DNA from: JABDGZ01 sp964483785
GTDB lineage: Bacteria > Omnitrophota > Gorgyraeia > Zapsychrales > Fredricksoniimonadaceae
Direction of reading: 5' to 3'
Length of the DNA stretch: 15,752 nt
Assembly: GCA_964483785.1 (NCBI GenBank)
Contig: CAZACW010000056.1
Span: forward strand, 1-15,752
Positions 1-7,761 of the stretch are shown in pieces. Position 1 is the stretch's first letter. Each line of letters begins with the position of its first letter. The translations under genes and the position numbers were made by a program. Under the pieces are notes generated by a model. The model did no database searches, had not been told where the DNA came from, and saw nothing but the letters and a program-made list of their open reading frames with translations.

Positions 1-8
1 GACTGGTG

Positions 9-1748
9 TTATAGGCAATAGGCATGGCCCGGGTTGGGTTTCTTGTTAAAATAAGGGACCCCTTGATTCGACGTATTCCTGGTGGGACTGATAAAGCCGC
101 CCGGAATCAGGGTCTTTCCCGGGACCACACCCACATTGGTTGTAATGCTTTTGGTGGAGACCTGGGGTTCCTGGATGGTGAGCCCGTTGCCGACGGGCAC
201 GTCGGTGATCGCATCCAGGGTGTTGACCGCCGCAGAAACGTTGAGCACGGTTTTGTCCTGGTCGATTTTCGCTTCCAGCCGCATGGTCAATCCGTCCGAG
301 ACTTGCGATGTGGTCACATTGGACTGGGTGACATTATTGCCTATGGTTTGTCCTGTCCCGGAAATAAAGGGGATGCTGGTCACCTCCTGGATCACACAAG
401 GGAACATGTTGGAAACCGTAATGGAGGGCTTGCTGATCACATTGACATAGCCCATCGCATCCAGGGCCTTCAAGACCATGTTCACGCCATTGCTGGATGT
501 GCCGCTGTCCGCATGAGGGCCGGCAGCGGTCAGCGTCAACAATTGTCCGCTCAAAAATCCCGCTGTGGAAAAATGGGTCGCGCCTGTGATGGTGTTCAGG
601 CCTTTCAGGCTCTTGGCAATGGCATTCCAATCAATGCCGGTTTCATGGTTATGGGACAAGGTCACTTCGATGATCTGGATTTCAAAAGACTCCTGGCGGC
701 TCAGGCTCTCATTAAGGGTAGAAACCAATTCACCGATCTTGTCTAAGACCGCGGGCTTATCGGTGACGATGATGGACCCTCCCACCTTGTTGGTCGAATA
801 CGTGCCTGTCTGGGGCGTAAGCAAGGATTTGATATTGTTCTCCAAGTCTGACCATAAGGAAAGTTTGGGCGAACTGTTTTCATAATATATTTTGGTGCCG
901 ACCTTGACGTTCTGCGGCTGCTGTTGATTCACAGGCGTATTCACGCCGTTGGTATTATTGCCATTGCTCTCATCAAAGGATTCATTCGAGGTTTCATCGA
1001 TGAAGGACTGGTCCACGGCCGGGGTGTTGATGTTGAAAATCCTGGTTTCTGTTTCCGTGATGATCAAATCCTCTTGGGAGACCTTGAAACCATATCCAAA
1101 TTTATACAGAAGGCTTTTCAAGGCCCTCCACACTTCGATACGTTCAAGATTGAGAGAAGTTTTTTGCGCGTCGATGTCCGGCGTGGTGATAACATTCAAA
1201 TGCGTGACCTGGGAAATGGTGGACAGATAAATTTTCAAAGGCAGGTCATTGCCTTTTAAGGTGATCTTATCATTTAAAACTTCAGGCAGGTCTGCATTCC
1301 CCTTAGGCGGGGCCTGGGGGGCTTTCTTCTCTATAATAGCGCTTGGCTGAATATCCAGCTTGGCCATGACCGTATGCGCATCGTTCTTTTGCGCCACAGC
1401 GGCCAACTTGCGGATGGTCATTTTCGTATAATAATTTTCCGCGGGGACCAGGCGCAGGACATAAATTTCTCCGGTTGCGCCGGTGACCGTCATTTCCGCT
1501 GTTTCAGGGCCGGTGGCCATCAATTCCAGGGTGTCGGGCTTTTGGTCGTTGCGTTGGATAAGATATTGATCAGCGCCAAAACCCCGGATCACTTCATGCA
1601 CAGCTTCAGGAAATATGACCGTGGTCAAATGTTCTTTTTTCACGCGGACATACACTTCTTTGCCGTCGTAAATAAAATCCTTTATTTCCGCGTGGGCTTC
1701 GGTGAGGCAAAACAAGGACAACACAAGAATCGGCAGGGAAATTTTCAT
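9..1748 (-). CDS. Secretin, type IVb pilus PilN-like outer-membrane channel
   Basis: This is a 579-residue exported protein with a signal peptide (residues 1-20, cleavage after AHA). Residues 21-115 form a beta-rich segment that resembles the N domain of TraK/VirB9-type proteins (weak, by eye). Residues 160-240 look like an STN/secretin short N domain, followed by a Ser/Asn/Gln-rich linker (250-282). Residues 295-345 (LWSDLENNIKSLL, then GGSIIVTDKP) are the N1-like repeat typical of the R64 PilN/BfpB group, and about 350-575 is the secretin beta-barrel (SRQESFEIQIIEVTLS, VPGKTLIPGGF). Secretins form the outer-membrane gate for type IV pili or type II secretion. The extreme C-terminus (NKKPNPGHAYCL) does not match the usual end, so the gene may be truncated or frameshifted close to the window edge. 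The start is supported by AAGG six bases upstream of ATG and by a good promoter. No other pilus gene is visible here. Confidence 0.85.
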   Translation of the reverse strand: MKISLPILVLSLFCLTEAHAEIKDFIYDGKEVYVRVKKEHLTTVIFPEAVHEVIRGFGADQYLIQRNDQKPDTLELMATGPETAEMTVTGATGEIYVLRLVPAENYYTKMTIRKLAAVAQKNDAHTVMAKLDIQPSAIIEKKAPQAPPKGNADLPEVLNDKITLKGNDLPLKIYLSTISQVTHLNVITTPDIDAQKTSLNLERIEVWRALKSLLYKFGYGFKVSQEDLIITETETRIFNINTPAVDQSFIDETSNESFDESNGNNTNGVNTPVNQQQPQNVKVGTKIYYENSSPKLSLWSDLENNIKSLLTPQTGTYSTNKVGGSIIVTDKPAVLDKIGELVSTLNESLSRQESFEIQIIEVTLSHNHETGIDWNAIAKSLKGLNTITGATHFSTAGFLSGQLLTLTAAGPHADSGTSSNGVNMVLKALDAMGYVNVISKPSITVSNMFPCVIQEVTSIPFISGTGQTIGNNVTQSNVTTSQVSDGLTMRLEAKIDQDKTVLNVSAAVNTLDAITDVPVGNGLTIQEPQVSTKSITTNVGVVPGKTLIPGGFISPTRNTSNQGVPYFNKKPNPGHAYCL

Positions 1749-1796
1749 ACGGGACCTTTGTAAACGGGGGGAGGGTTGGCTGGCTTAAACGAAGAG

Positions 1797-1825
1797 AGTA
1801 TCTCACAATATTGATATTTTGTCAA
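1797..1825 (-). promoter_or_regulatory. Sigma70-type promoter of the secretin gene
   Basis: On the minus strand TTGACA (1820-1825) is followed after exactly 17 bases by GATACT (1797-1802). This would start a transcript near 1790, about 40 bases before the secretin ATG. The -35 is perfect and the -10 matches at four of six positions. Confidence 0.6.
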
Positions 1826-1851
1826 TAATTATTGATTAACAATAAAATTAA

Positions 1852-1880
1852 ACCATCACAACCCCGGGGGTTGTGGAGGT
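1852..1880. repeat. 29-nt GC-rich palindrome, copy 1
   Basis: ACCATCACAACCCC, one central base, then the reverse complement with a two-base difference at the right end (GGAGGT where the other copies have GATGGT). It lies between the divergent promoters of the secretin and the small exported protein, just upstream of the secretin -35. It is the least perfect of four copies in the window. Confidence 0.8.
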
Positions 1881-1899
1881 AAATCTGCTTAATTTCTAC

Positions 1900-1928
1900 T
1901 TGCAATTGAATTTAATCTTGTATATATT
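1900..1928 (+). promoter_or_regulatory. Promoter of the small cysteine-rich exported protein
   Basis: TTGCAA (1900-1905), 17 bases, then TATATT (1923-1928). Transcription would begin near 1935, leaving only about 8 bases before the ATG at 1943. Either the mRNA is nearly leaderless or the real promoter lies elsewhere. Confidence 0.5.
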
Positions 1929-1942
1929 GAGGTCATCTCACG

Positions 1943-2383
1943 ATGCATACGAAAATTTTCATCCACAGCCTCTTCTGTGCCCTGGTCTTTTCCACTCCCC
2001 TTTACGCCGGTTCCGTCACCTTGACCACCTATTATCCTTCTCCGTCGGGAAATTACAATAAGCTCGCCGCCAATTCCATGCGGCTGGGCTCCATCACGCT
2101 CGGGGAGATCAAGGACCAGTACCAATGCACCTATGAAAGCAATACCTCCCTGCCCCGCTGTCCGGCAGGCCTTCTCTTTTATGATAAAATGTCCCAGACC
2201 CTGTATATCGCGGACGGCACCCACTGGAGATATGTCAATTCCACCTGCATCCCCCTTCACCAGGCCTGCTCAAAGGTGTTCAACTGCAGTTCGGATGATT
2301 GCGGCAATGACTGCGGCACTTGCATCGGGCCAGCCGCCTGTTCCAGCAGCACCCCCGGCACGCCCGGCGTCTGCAAAGGCTGA
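1943..2383 (+). CDS. Small exported cysteine-rich protein with TYYPSP block
   Basis: This is a 146-residue protein of unknown function. Residues 1-22 are a signal peptide (cleavage after PLYA/YAG). The mature N-terminus reads SVTLTTYYPSPSGNYNKLAA, a block I recall from many secreted proteins of Omnitrophota-like genomes; this is recollection, not a search result. Residues 75-100 (GLLFYDKMSQTLYIADGTHW) form a short beta-rich segment. The tail, residues 102-144, holds eight cysteines (102, 109, 115, 120, 124, 127, 133, 144) with CGNDCGTC, and two more lie at 62 and 73. This suggests a disulfide-stabilised, knottin-like surface domain. The gene is divergent from the secretin and its stop lies 4 bases from the stop of the convergent dehydrogenase gene. 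It could be a pilus-associated or surface subunit, which is inference from position only. No Shine-Dalgarno at normal spacing is seen. Confidence 0.8.
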   Translation: MHTKIFIHSLFCALVFSTPLYAGSVTLTTYYPSPSGNYNKLAANSMRLGSITLGEIKDQYQCTYESNTSLPRCPAGLLFYDKMSQTLYIADGTHWRYVNSTCIPLHQACSKVFNCSSDDCGNDCGTCIGPAACSSSTPGTPGVCKG

Positions 2384-2387
2384 TCCG

Positions 2388-3677
2388 TTATAATTTGATG
2401 ATATTTTTGTCTGTCCTGCCTTTGTATACGTTTCGCGTATCAAAGATGAGGCGGGCATTACTGCGGATAAGATCATAATTAACTGCGGTATGGTCCACGG
2501 CCACCACCACCACATCATAACTTCTGATTTTGGCCGGCGTCAATTCAATAGCTTCCAGGTCCAATCCTTCCAATTTCAAAAACGGGATGATGGGATCAAA
2601 ATAATCCACCCAGGTTTTCTTCCTTAATAATTCCAGCAATCTGATGGCCGGGGATTTTCTTAAGTCCTTGACGTCTTTTTTATACGTGACCCCCAGGACC
2701 AGGACCCTGGCCTTGCGCATCGGCTTTTTAATCAGGGCCGCTATCCGCGCCACCGCGTAGGCCGGCATATCGTGGTTGGTGTCCGCGGCCAATTTGATGA
2801 ACTTGCAGCTGAAATCATAATGCCTGGCCTTCCAGTACAAATACAACGGGTCTTCAGGGATGCAATGCCCCCCCACCCCCAGGCCCGGATAAAACGGCAT
2901 AAAACCAAAGGGCTTGGTTTTGGCCGCCTCGATCACTTCCCAGACATCGATGTTCAAGGCATGGCACATCCGGGCGATCTCATTGATCCAGCCGATATTG
3001 ACGATGCGAAAGGAATTTTCGAGCAGCTTGGTCATTTCCGCGGATTCGCAAGACGAGACCGCATGCACCTTCTTGATGATTTTGCCGTAAAGCAAGGCGG
3101 ACAACGCCGTGCAGGCCGGCGTAAAACCGCCGACCACCTTAGGAATTTTGGTAACGTCAAATCCTTGGTTTCCGGGGCCTATGGGCTCAGGGGAAAAGGC
3201 TACCTAAAAATCCTTGCCAGCCTTGAACTTGCCTTTTTCCAGCTCATGCTTGATGAGCTCGCGCGTGGTGCCGGGATAGGTGGTGCTTTCCAGCACAATG
3301 AGCATGTCCTTGTGCAGATGCTTGGCCACGCTTTTGACCGCGCTGACGATATAGGAAATGTCCGGCGTGTATTTGCGCTTCAGCGGGGTCGGGACGCAGA
3401 TGATCACCACGTCCGCCTGGGACAATAAATTGAAATCCGTGGAAACAGCGAAGTTTTTCTTGCGGATGAGCCTGGCGATCAAGGCGCTGGGCACGTCGGT
3501 GATATAGCTTTCCAGGTTTTGGATGCGGCCGACCCGGTGGGCATCGACATCAATCCCTAAGACCTTGAAGCCCTTGTCCGCAAAGGCCAGGGCCAAGGGC
3601 AGGCCGACATAGCCCAGCCCGATCACCGCCACGCGCGCTTCCTTGCGGTTGATTTTGTTCTTTAATCGAAGCGACAT
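2388..3677 (-). pseudogene. UDP-GlcNAc 6-dehydrogenase-like (WbpA type), interrupted by in-frame TAG
   Basis: One reading frame of 430 codons, a normal length for nucleotide-sugar dehydrogenases, carries a single amber codon at 3204-3206 (residue 158). Before it lie the NAD-binding Rossmann motif VIGLGYVGLP (residues 18-27) and CVPTPL. After it come VAFSPEPIGPGN, KTKPFGFMPFYPGLGVGGHC with the expected catalytic cysteine (about residue 272), IPEDPLYLYWKAR and the C-terminal UDP-binding domain. The HCIP context is typical of enzymes that oxidise UDP-GlcNAc to the uronic acid for capsule, O-antigen or exopolysaccharide. The TAG stands where Tyr or Phe is expected in the conserved block F-Y/L-A-F-S-P-E-R, and R and D of that block are also changed (P and G). 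The parts are 3204-3677 (157 aa) and, from a possible GTG start, 2388-3137 (249 aa). It is the last gene of the DUF4337/AsmA-like operon, 7 bases after its neighbour. Probably a recent pseudogene, unless the base is a sequence error. Confidence 0.85.
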
Positions 3678-3684
3678 CTTCCCT

Positions 3685-4482
3685 TTATCTGCTGAATATA
3701 TTGCTGATGCTCTTGGTGACGGAACTCAGGCTGTTTTGGGCCGTGGTCCCCGCTTCCTTGCCGATATTTTCCAAGCCATGCCCCACCTGCGAGGCCGCGC
3801 CTGAAACCGCTTTGAGCGTGTCTGCGCTGATGGCGCTGAAAATGGCGCTGGCCAGCTGGGCCGGTGTCAGGCCGCCGCTGTCTTTGCCAAGATCGGTCAA
3901 ATGGATATCAGGCAAAGGTATGGTCATTTCTTTACTACCCATGCCGGTCAAGTTCACGTGGGCCTTGGCCCCGGTGATCAAAAAGTCATCGATTTCGATC
4001 TTGGGCGCGGGTTTGCCGCCGGATGCACCGGACTGCGCGCCGGCATTGGCATTGGAAGCGGCTTCGCCGCCGCCTGAGGCCTGGGACACTGCATTGACAT
4101 TGCTTAAGATCTTGCTCAAATTATTGCCGCCGAATCCCCCTTCAAAGGTGATTTCCGGGGACTGGACCTGCACCGAACGCACCACGATCTTGCTGGACAT
4201 CACGGAAAACGGGTCTACACTGACCGCCACATTCCCGACGCTGATGGACTGGGGCGTGTTGTACCCTTGGGGATTGCCCACCATCAGGCCCTTAACCTGG
4301 GCGGTTCCGGTCAATATGGACAAATTCACCGCTTCCACCTTGATGGGCACCCTGGCGATCTTGGGGCCGACGCTTTCCACCCCGAATTTGATGATGGGGC
4401 CGATATAAATCCCCACCACGACGGTGATGCCCACGATCAAGACGAGCAAGCCGATCCCGAAGAAGATGAGTATTTTTTTCAT
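3685..4482 (-). CDS. AsmA-like membrane-anchored envelope protein
   Basis: A 265-residue protein with one N-terminal membrane segment (residues 4-28, uncleaved-looking anchor). A periplasmic AsmA/TamB-like beta segment follows (about 38-120: VEAVNLSILTGTAQVKGLMV, VGNVAVSVDPFSVMSSKIVV). A Gly/Ala/Ser-rich linker (about 134-160) precedes a second short beta section (KIEIDDFLITGAKAHVNLTG) and an amphipathic C-terminus. AsmA-family proteins are implicated in lipid transport and envelope assembly, but this one is short and the family call rests on the repeated strand pattern only. The gene starts 18 bases after the DUF4337 stop and ends 7 bases before the dehydrogenase, so the three are likely co-transcribed. 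Confidence 0.6.
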   Translation of the reverse strand: MKKILIFFGIGLLVLIVGITVVVGIYIGPIIKFGVESVGPKIARVPIKVEAVNLSILTGTAQVKGLMVGNPQGYNTPQSISVGNVAVSVDPFSVMSSKIVVRSVQVQSPEITFEGGFGGNNLSKILSNVNAVSQASGGGEAASNANAGAQSGASGGKPAPKIEIDDFLITGAKAHVNLTGMGSKEMTIPLPDIHLTDLGKDSGGLTPAQLASAIFSAISADTLKAVSGAASQVGHGLENIGKEAGTTAQNSLSSVTKSISNIFSR

Positions 4483-4500
4483 AGGGTCACGCCTCCTTCC

Positions 4501-5028
4501 TTAATGGAACAGTAAAAATCCGTTGGCCAGAAAAAACAGGGAGATGGAGCCGATGACCAGCCCCACGATCCACATCTCTTTTCTTTTTAAAAGGGCGCTG
4601 ACAGAGGAGAGCATGATGCCGATCTGGGAAAAGACAACGGCCAGGGAAAACTGCGCCCCGCGCCGAACGACCAGGCCATTGTCCGTGCTTGTGCCCTCGG
4701 CCTGTTTTTTAATGTCCGCCTTTTCACTGTCATAACGCGCGATGTCCTGCTGGAACTTGGCAATGTCCTTGGTGAGGAGGTCCCGCTGTTCGGGAGTGGT
4801 TGAGCCCAGCATTTGGACTTCGTAGAGCTTTTCCTGCGTTTCATATAAATTCTGCTTGATGCTCTTGGCCTGGTAATAGGACCACTGGCTGCCTTCCATC
4901 GCGGTCAACAACTGGGCCTTGGCCGTAAAATACGCCGACCTCGAGGAGGCAATGGCCGCAATCACCGCCAGCACCGTGGTCGTGACCGCGACACCCTTCA
5001 TCCACTTCTCAGATAAAATGTCTGCCAT
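4501..5028 (-). CDS. DUF4337 membrane protein
   Basis: A 175-residue protein that fits DUF4337: KWMKGVAVTTTVLAVIAAIA forms membrane segment 1 (about 8-28), followed by the typical WSYYQAKSIKQNLYETQ (about 49-65). A helical, likely coiled-coil stretch (75-110) leads to two C-terminal membrane segments (about 124-145 and 150-172). The function of the family is unknown. AAGGAG lies 7 bases before the ATG, and an extended -10 promoter lies just upstream. It is the first gene of the operon with the AsmA-like protein and the sugar-nucleotide dehydrogenase, so an envelope role is plausible by context only. Confidence 0.85.
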   Translation of the reverse strand: MADILSEKWMKGVAVTTTVLAVIAAIASSRSAYFTAKAQLLTAMEGSQWSYYQAKSIKQNLYETQEKLYEVQMLGSTTPEQRDLLTKDIAKFQQDIARYDSEKADIKKQAEGTSTDNGLVVRRGAQFSLAVVFSQIGIMLSSVSALLKRKEMWIVGLVIGSISLFFLANGFLLFH

Positions 5029-5059
5029 GCGCGTTCTCCTTTCTTAAAACTTTCAAAAA

Positions 5060-5068
5060 ATTATAACA
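5060..5068 (-). promoter_or_regulatory. Extended -10 promoter of the DUF4337 operon
   Basis: TGTTATAAT on the minus strand (TGnTATAAT) sits 31 bases upstream of the DUF4337 ATG. No clear -35 is seen at 17 bases, as is common for extended -10 promoters. Confidence 0.5.
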
Positions 5069-5104
5069 AATATCACTCCAAAGTCACCTAAAATCATCCG
5101 GCTG

Positions 5105-5893
5105 TCAGAACCCTTTGGAGGCGGCAAGGTCAGGCAGGTCATCTGTGCCTTCCAAGGCATAGCGGTTGATGGCATATCTTTGGTCGGCCCGCAGCAAATA
5201 CCCGCCGTTAAATCCATTGATCGTGGCCGCGGCCTCATACCCCGCGTCCTTGGTGATGGCGATGATCTCATCATCATAACGGCCGTAGGGGTAGGCCAGC
5301 ACGGTCACGGGTTTTTTAAGGCGGATCTCCAAAACTTTCTTGGAAACGGCGATCTCATGCCAGGCCTGCGCGTGCGTCAAATCCGGTAGCCTGGGATGGG
5401 TGACGGTATGCGCCTGGATATCCATGCCGTCGCTGGACAAGGCCAAAACCTGGTCCCAATCCATATAGGCGGAATGCCCCACCTCATCCGTAATGATAAA
5501 AAAGGTGGCGGCAAAGCCGTGTTTTTTCAAAACAGGAAGCACGGTCGTATAATGGTCCTTCCATCCATCGTCAAAGGTCAAGACCAAGGGCTTGCCGGGC
5601 ATGGCCCGGCCTTGCTTCAGGCTATCAAGCATCTGCGCCATGGTGATGATGTGATAGCCTTGGGACGCGATCCAGTCCATCTGGCCTTCAAACGCTTCCG
5701 GGGTCAACGTCCAGCGCCGCAAGGAGGCGCTGGCGTCCGCGGGGATTTCATGGATATGATGGTAAACCAAGATCGGTATGCCTGAGACGTTAAGGCCGGC
5801 GATGGCGGTGTTATGGCGCGTGCTAAAGGAGGCGCACCCTGCCAGCAACACGGTACACAAAAGACCTGCGCTTATTCGGGGGAAAATAGGCAT
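5105..5893 (-). CDS. Polysaccharide deacetylase lipoprotein (NodB domain)
   Basis: A 262-residue protein. The lipobox LLAGC (Cys20) marks it as an exported lipoprotein. The CE4/NodB domain spans about 38-225: YHHI (44-47), motif 1 LTFDDG (D108/D109), motif 2 HTVTH (H162, H166) and motif 3 AYPYGRYDD (200-208). These residues bind the metal and form the active site in enzymes that remove N- or O-acetyl groups from polysaccharides such as PNAG, chitin-like polymers or peptidoglycan. YHHI plus a lipid anchor recalls the N-terminal half of PgaB, but the PgaB C-terminal hydrolase domain is absent. The start overlaps the upstream exosortase-like gene by 22 bases, so it is translationally coupled and probably acts on the same polymer. 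No strong Shine-Dalgarno is visible. Confidence 0.9.
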   Translation of the reverse strand: MPIFPRISAGLLCTVLLAGCASFSTRHNTAIAGLNVSGIPILVYHHIHEIPADASASLRRWTLTPEAFEGQMDWIASQGYHIITMAQMLDSLKQGRAMPGKPLVLTFDDGWKDHYTTVLPVLKKHGFAATFFIITDEVGHSAYMDWDQVLALSSDGMDIQAHTVTHPRLPDLTHAQAWHEIAVSKKVLEIRLKKPVTVLAYPYGRYDDEIIAITKDAGYEAAATINGFNGGYLLRADQRYAINRYALEGTDDLPDLAASKGF

Positions 5894-6711
5894 TCGAGGA
5901 CAATCAACCCGATGAACATAATTGCATAGACCGACACGGTCAAAAGGCCATGAGCATATAAATCCGCCTTGGCAGGATTATTGTTCATGGCAATGCCGAA
6001 GGCCAGCGCCACGCGGAAAATATTGGCGAAGGCGGCCAAAGGCAGCATGGAATAAAAAACCACCCTCCTGTCGGTCTTGGTCATTTCCTGAAAATAAGCA
6101 AAAAACAAGGCGAAGATGATCAAAACTTCCAGGGAATAAAAAGCGGTCAAATCTCCCTGCAGGGAAAATTTATAGAAAGACGTTGAGATCGTCTCCCCCT
6201 GGATGGAGTATGGGTCATGGAACAGGCCCACCAAAAAGGAACTGCCTAAAATCACCATGGCGTTGATCTTACTCGAGGCTGCCATCACCCAGGACAAGGG
6301 CATCTTGGCAAAGTCGAACAAAAAAACGATCAGCGCCAAGCTATAGAGCAGGGCCCTGGACGCGGCCTTGGACAGGGCCTTTTTGGGCTGCGGCGGCTCC
6401 TGAGGCTCAGGATAATACGGCTCTGTTTGCAGGGGCGGCTGCACAACAGCCTGCGCTGGTTTTTCAGCTAGTTTTTCAGCCGGTTTTTCAGGAAGATTTT
6501 CAGGAAGATTTTCAAGTATTGGGACCTCTGCCGGAATTTCCTCGACGATCAAAGGCTCAGGCTCCGCTTGAGAAAGCTTGACCTGCAAGGGCACGGCCTT
6601 AAGGGGCGCGGGTTCATGCTTGACCCTGCGCTGTTCAGTGATGTCCATGATTTCCCTGGTCGTGTATTTATGCCGGGGATAGGAAGAACTCTTTTTTCTT
6701 TTCTCTGACAT
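5872..6711 (-). CDS. Exosortase-like integral membrane protein lacking the catalytic Cys
   Basis: A 279-residue protein. Residues 1-115 form a basic, Pro/Glu-rich, likely cytoplasmic region with a degenerate repeat (ENLPENLPEKPAEKLAEKPA). About five membrane segments follow (121-141, 150-165, 192-208, 218-242, 253-275). LPLAAFANIFRVALAF (223-238) followed by HGLLTVSVYAIMFIGLIV (254-271) matches the NxxR and HxxxG signatures of exosortases/archaeosortases, keeping R233 and H254. The expected cysteine-bearing block (A-C-S-G-x-R-S-L) aligns to GDLTAFYSL (186-194) with no cysteine; the only Cys is 274 near the C-terminus. A transpeptidase activity therefore looks unlikely and an adapted role in polymer export is possible (inference). 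It lies 15 bases after the barrel gene and overlaps the deacetylase gene. An alternative start at 6648 (Met22) has a better ribosome site (AGGGA). Confidence 0.65.
   Translation of the reverse strand: MSEKRKKSSSYPRHKYTTREIMDITEQRRVKHEPAPLKAVPLQVKLSQAEPEPLIVEEIPAEVPILENLPENLPEKPAEKLAEKPAQAVVQPPLQTEPYYPEPQEPPQPKKALSKAASRALLYSLALIVFLFDFAKMPLSWVMAASSKINAMVILGSSFLVGLFHDPYSIQGETISTSFYKFSLQGDLTAFYSLEVLIIFALFFAYFQEMTKTDRRVVFYSMLPLAAFANIFRVALAFGIAMNNNPAKADLYAHGLLTVSVYAIMFIGLIVLECLFSPE
6462..6516. repeat. Degenerate 12-bp tandem repeat inside the exosortase-like gene
   Basis: About five copies of a unit like TTTTTCAGCCGG / GATTTTCAGGAA encode the repeated PEKPAEKL/PENL stretch. The repeat keeps frame, so length can vary without breaking the gene. 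Confidence 0.7.
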
Positions 6712-6726
6712 AGGAAACCAAAACGG

Positions 6727-7704
6727 TCAAATTTTGACGCCTAAACGCAAACCGAATTCCTCGGTGTCGTTCTTGGGCTCGTTCAGGACAATGGTGGCAT
6801 CCGCCGGATCAACCGTGTTTTTGGATTTAACGATGTTCCAATAGCGGTAGAACCCTTCCACAAAGGCCGTAAAATACTTGAAATACATATTCAGGCGCAC
6901 CGAGCCCCGCAGGCCGTAACCCGCGAAACCATCGCCCTGCTCAAAGACGAGATTATCAATGCCCGCGAAACCTCCCAGCTTGTCCTCCTGCCGACCATGG
7001 GCCACGTAATCATATTCCAAGTTGCTTTGCAGGGAGACATAGGGATTGTTCTGGTAAAAAAAGTCGGTGCCCAAAGGCACATAATAATAACCGGCGAATT
7101 TCTTAAACCCCACCAGGGTATTGCCGCCGACGGTGGCCATCAGCCCTTCGGAATTATCCTCCAGGTTCCGGTAGCCAAAACCCGCATAAGGTGTGGCCCT
7201 GAAATTCTGTGAAAAATAAAGGTCCCTGCCCAGCATGCCCCTGACTTCATAGACGCTGTCCTTGATGCCGGAAAACCCCTGGTCCGCCGGCCAGGACTTA
7301 AATTTTCCGGAGGCCCATTGCCCCTGCAGACGGACCATGTTGATCACCATGTTCGAGGCGCTTGAGATCCGATGGGAAAATTGGGCGTTATAGCCCGCCA
7401 TAAACCCCCTCTGGGCGGAATTTTTGGGCTCTTCGAACCTGGCCCAATAAATTTCATCGCTTAACTCAAATTCATTTTTAGGAGGAAGCACATGGTACTG
7501 CCCCATGACCCAGCGTCGATGGGCCTCAGCCAGGATGTCACGGGGATGGCCGGATGTTTCCATCTGGTCCAAGGCTTGGTTCACCACCTGCATATGGGAC
7601 TGATAAGGAGAGATTTCCGGGACCAGATCATCCGAGTGGGACGAGGCTGGGCCTGAAACACAAAACAGCAGGCCCATCAGAAGAATGGACAGATAAGACT
7701 TCAT
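6727..7704 (-). CDS. Outer-membrane beta-barrel protein, unknown function
   Basis: A 325-residue protein with a signal peptide (about 1-22, cleavage near ASS-HS). From about residue 95 there is a run of alternating amphipathic strands rich in Tyr, Phe and Gly (FMAGYNAQFSHRI, FRATPYAGFGYRN, KYFTAFVEGFYRYWNI, EEFGLRLGVKI). This pattern is typical of small outer-membrane barrels of 8-12 strands. No named family is recognised. It is the first gene of an operon with the exosortase-like protein (15-base gap) and the deacetylase lipoprotein, so it could form a pore or scaffold for the same export process. A small hairpin (GGACA-3-TGTCC, 7711-7723) lies just before the start. Confidence 0.75.
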   Translation of the reverse strand: MKSYLSILLMGLLFCVSGPASSHSDDLVPEISPYQSHMQVVNQALDQMETSGHPRDILAEAHRRWVMGQYHVLPPKNEFELSDEIYWARFEEPKNSAQRGFMAGYNAQFSHRISSASNMVINMVRLQGQWASGKFKSWPADQGFSGIKDSVYEVRGMLGRDLYFSQNFRATPYAGFGYRNLEDNSEGLMATVGGNTLVGFKKFAGYYYVPLGTDFFYQNNPYVSLQSNLEYDYVAHGRQEDKLGGFAGIDNLVFEQGDGFAGYGLRGSVRLNMYFKYFTAFVEGFYRYWNIVKSKNTVDPADATIVLNEPKNDTEEFGLRLGVKI

Positions 7705-7761
7705 AATATAAGGACATTTTGTCCCCTTTCAGGCGGCCAAACAAGCAAAATCTCAATTTTT

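Noticed and set aside
24..746. A 240-codon plus-strand frame
   Set aside because: It is the shadow of the secretin gene on the other strand; its protein has no family-like pattern.
3204..3206. TAG read as an amino acid (pyrrolysine or reassigned amber)
   Set aside because: mscL in the same window uses TAG as its normal stop, and neighbouring conserved residues of the dehydrogenase are also altered, which fits decay or error better.
7711..7723. Small hairpin GGACA-TTT-TGTCC before the barrel gene as another repeat copy
   Set aside because: A five-base stem is too short to claim, although GGGGACA recalls palindrome C.
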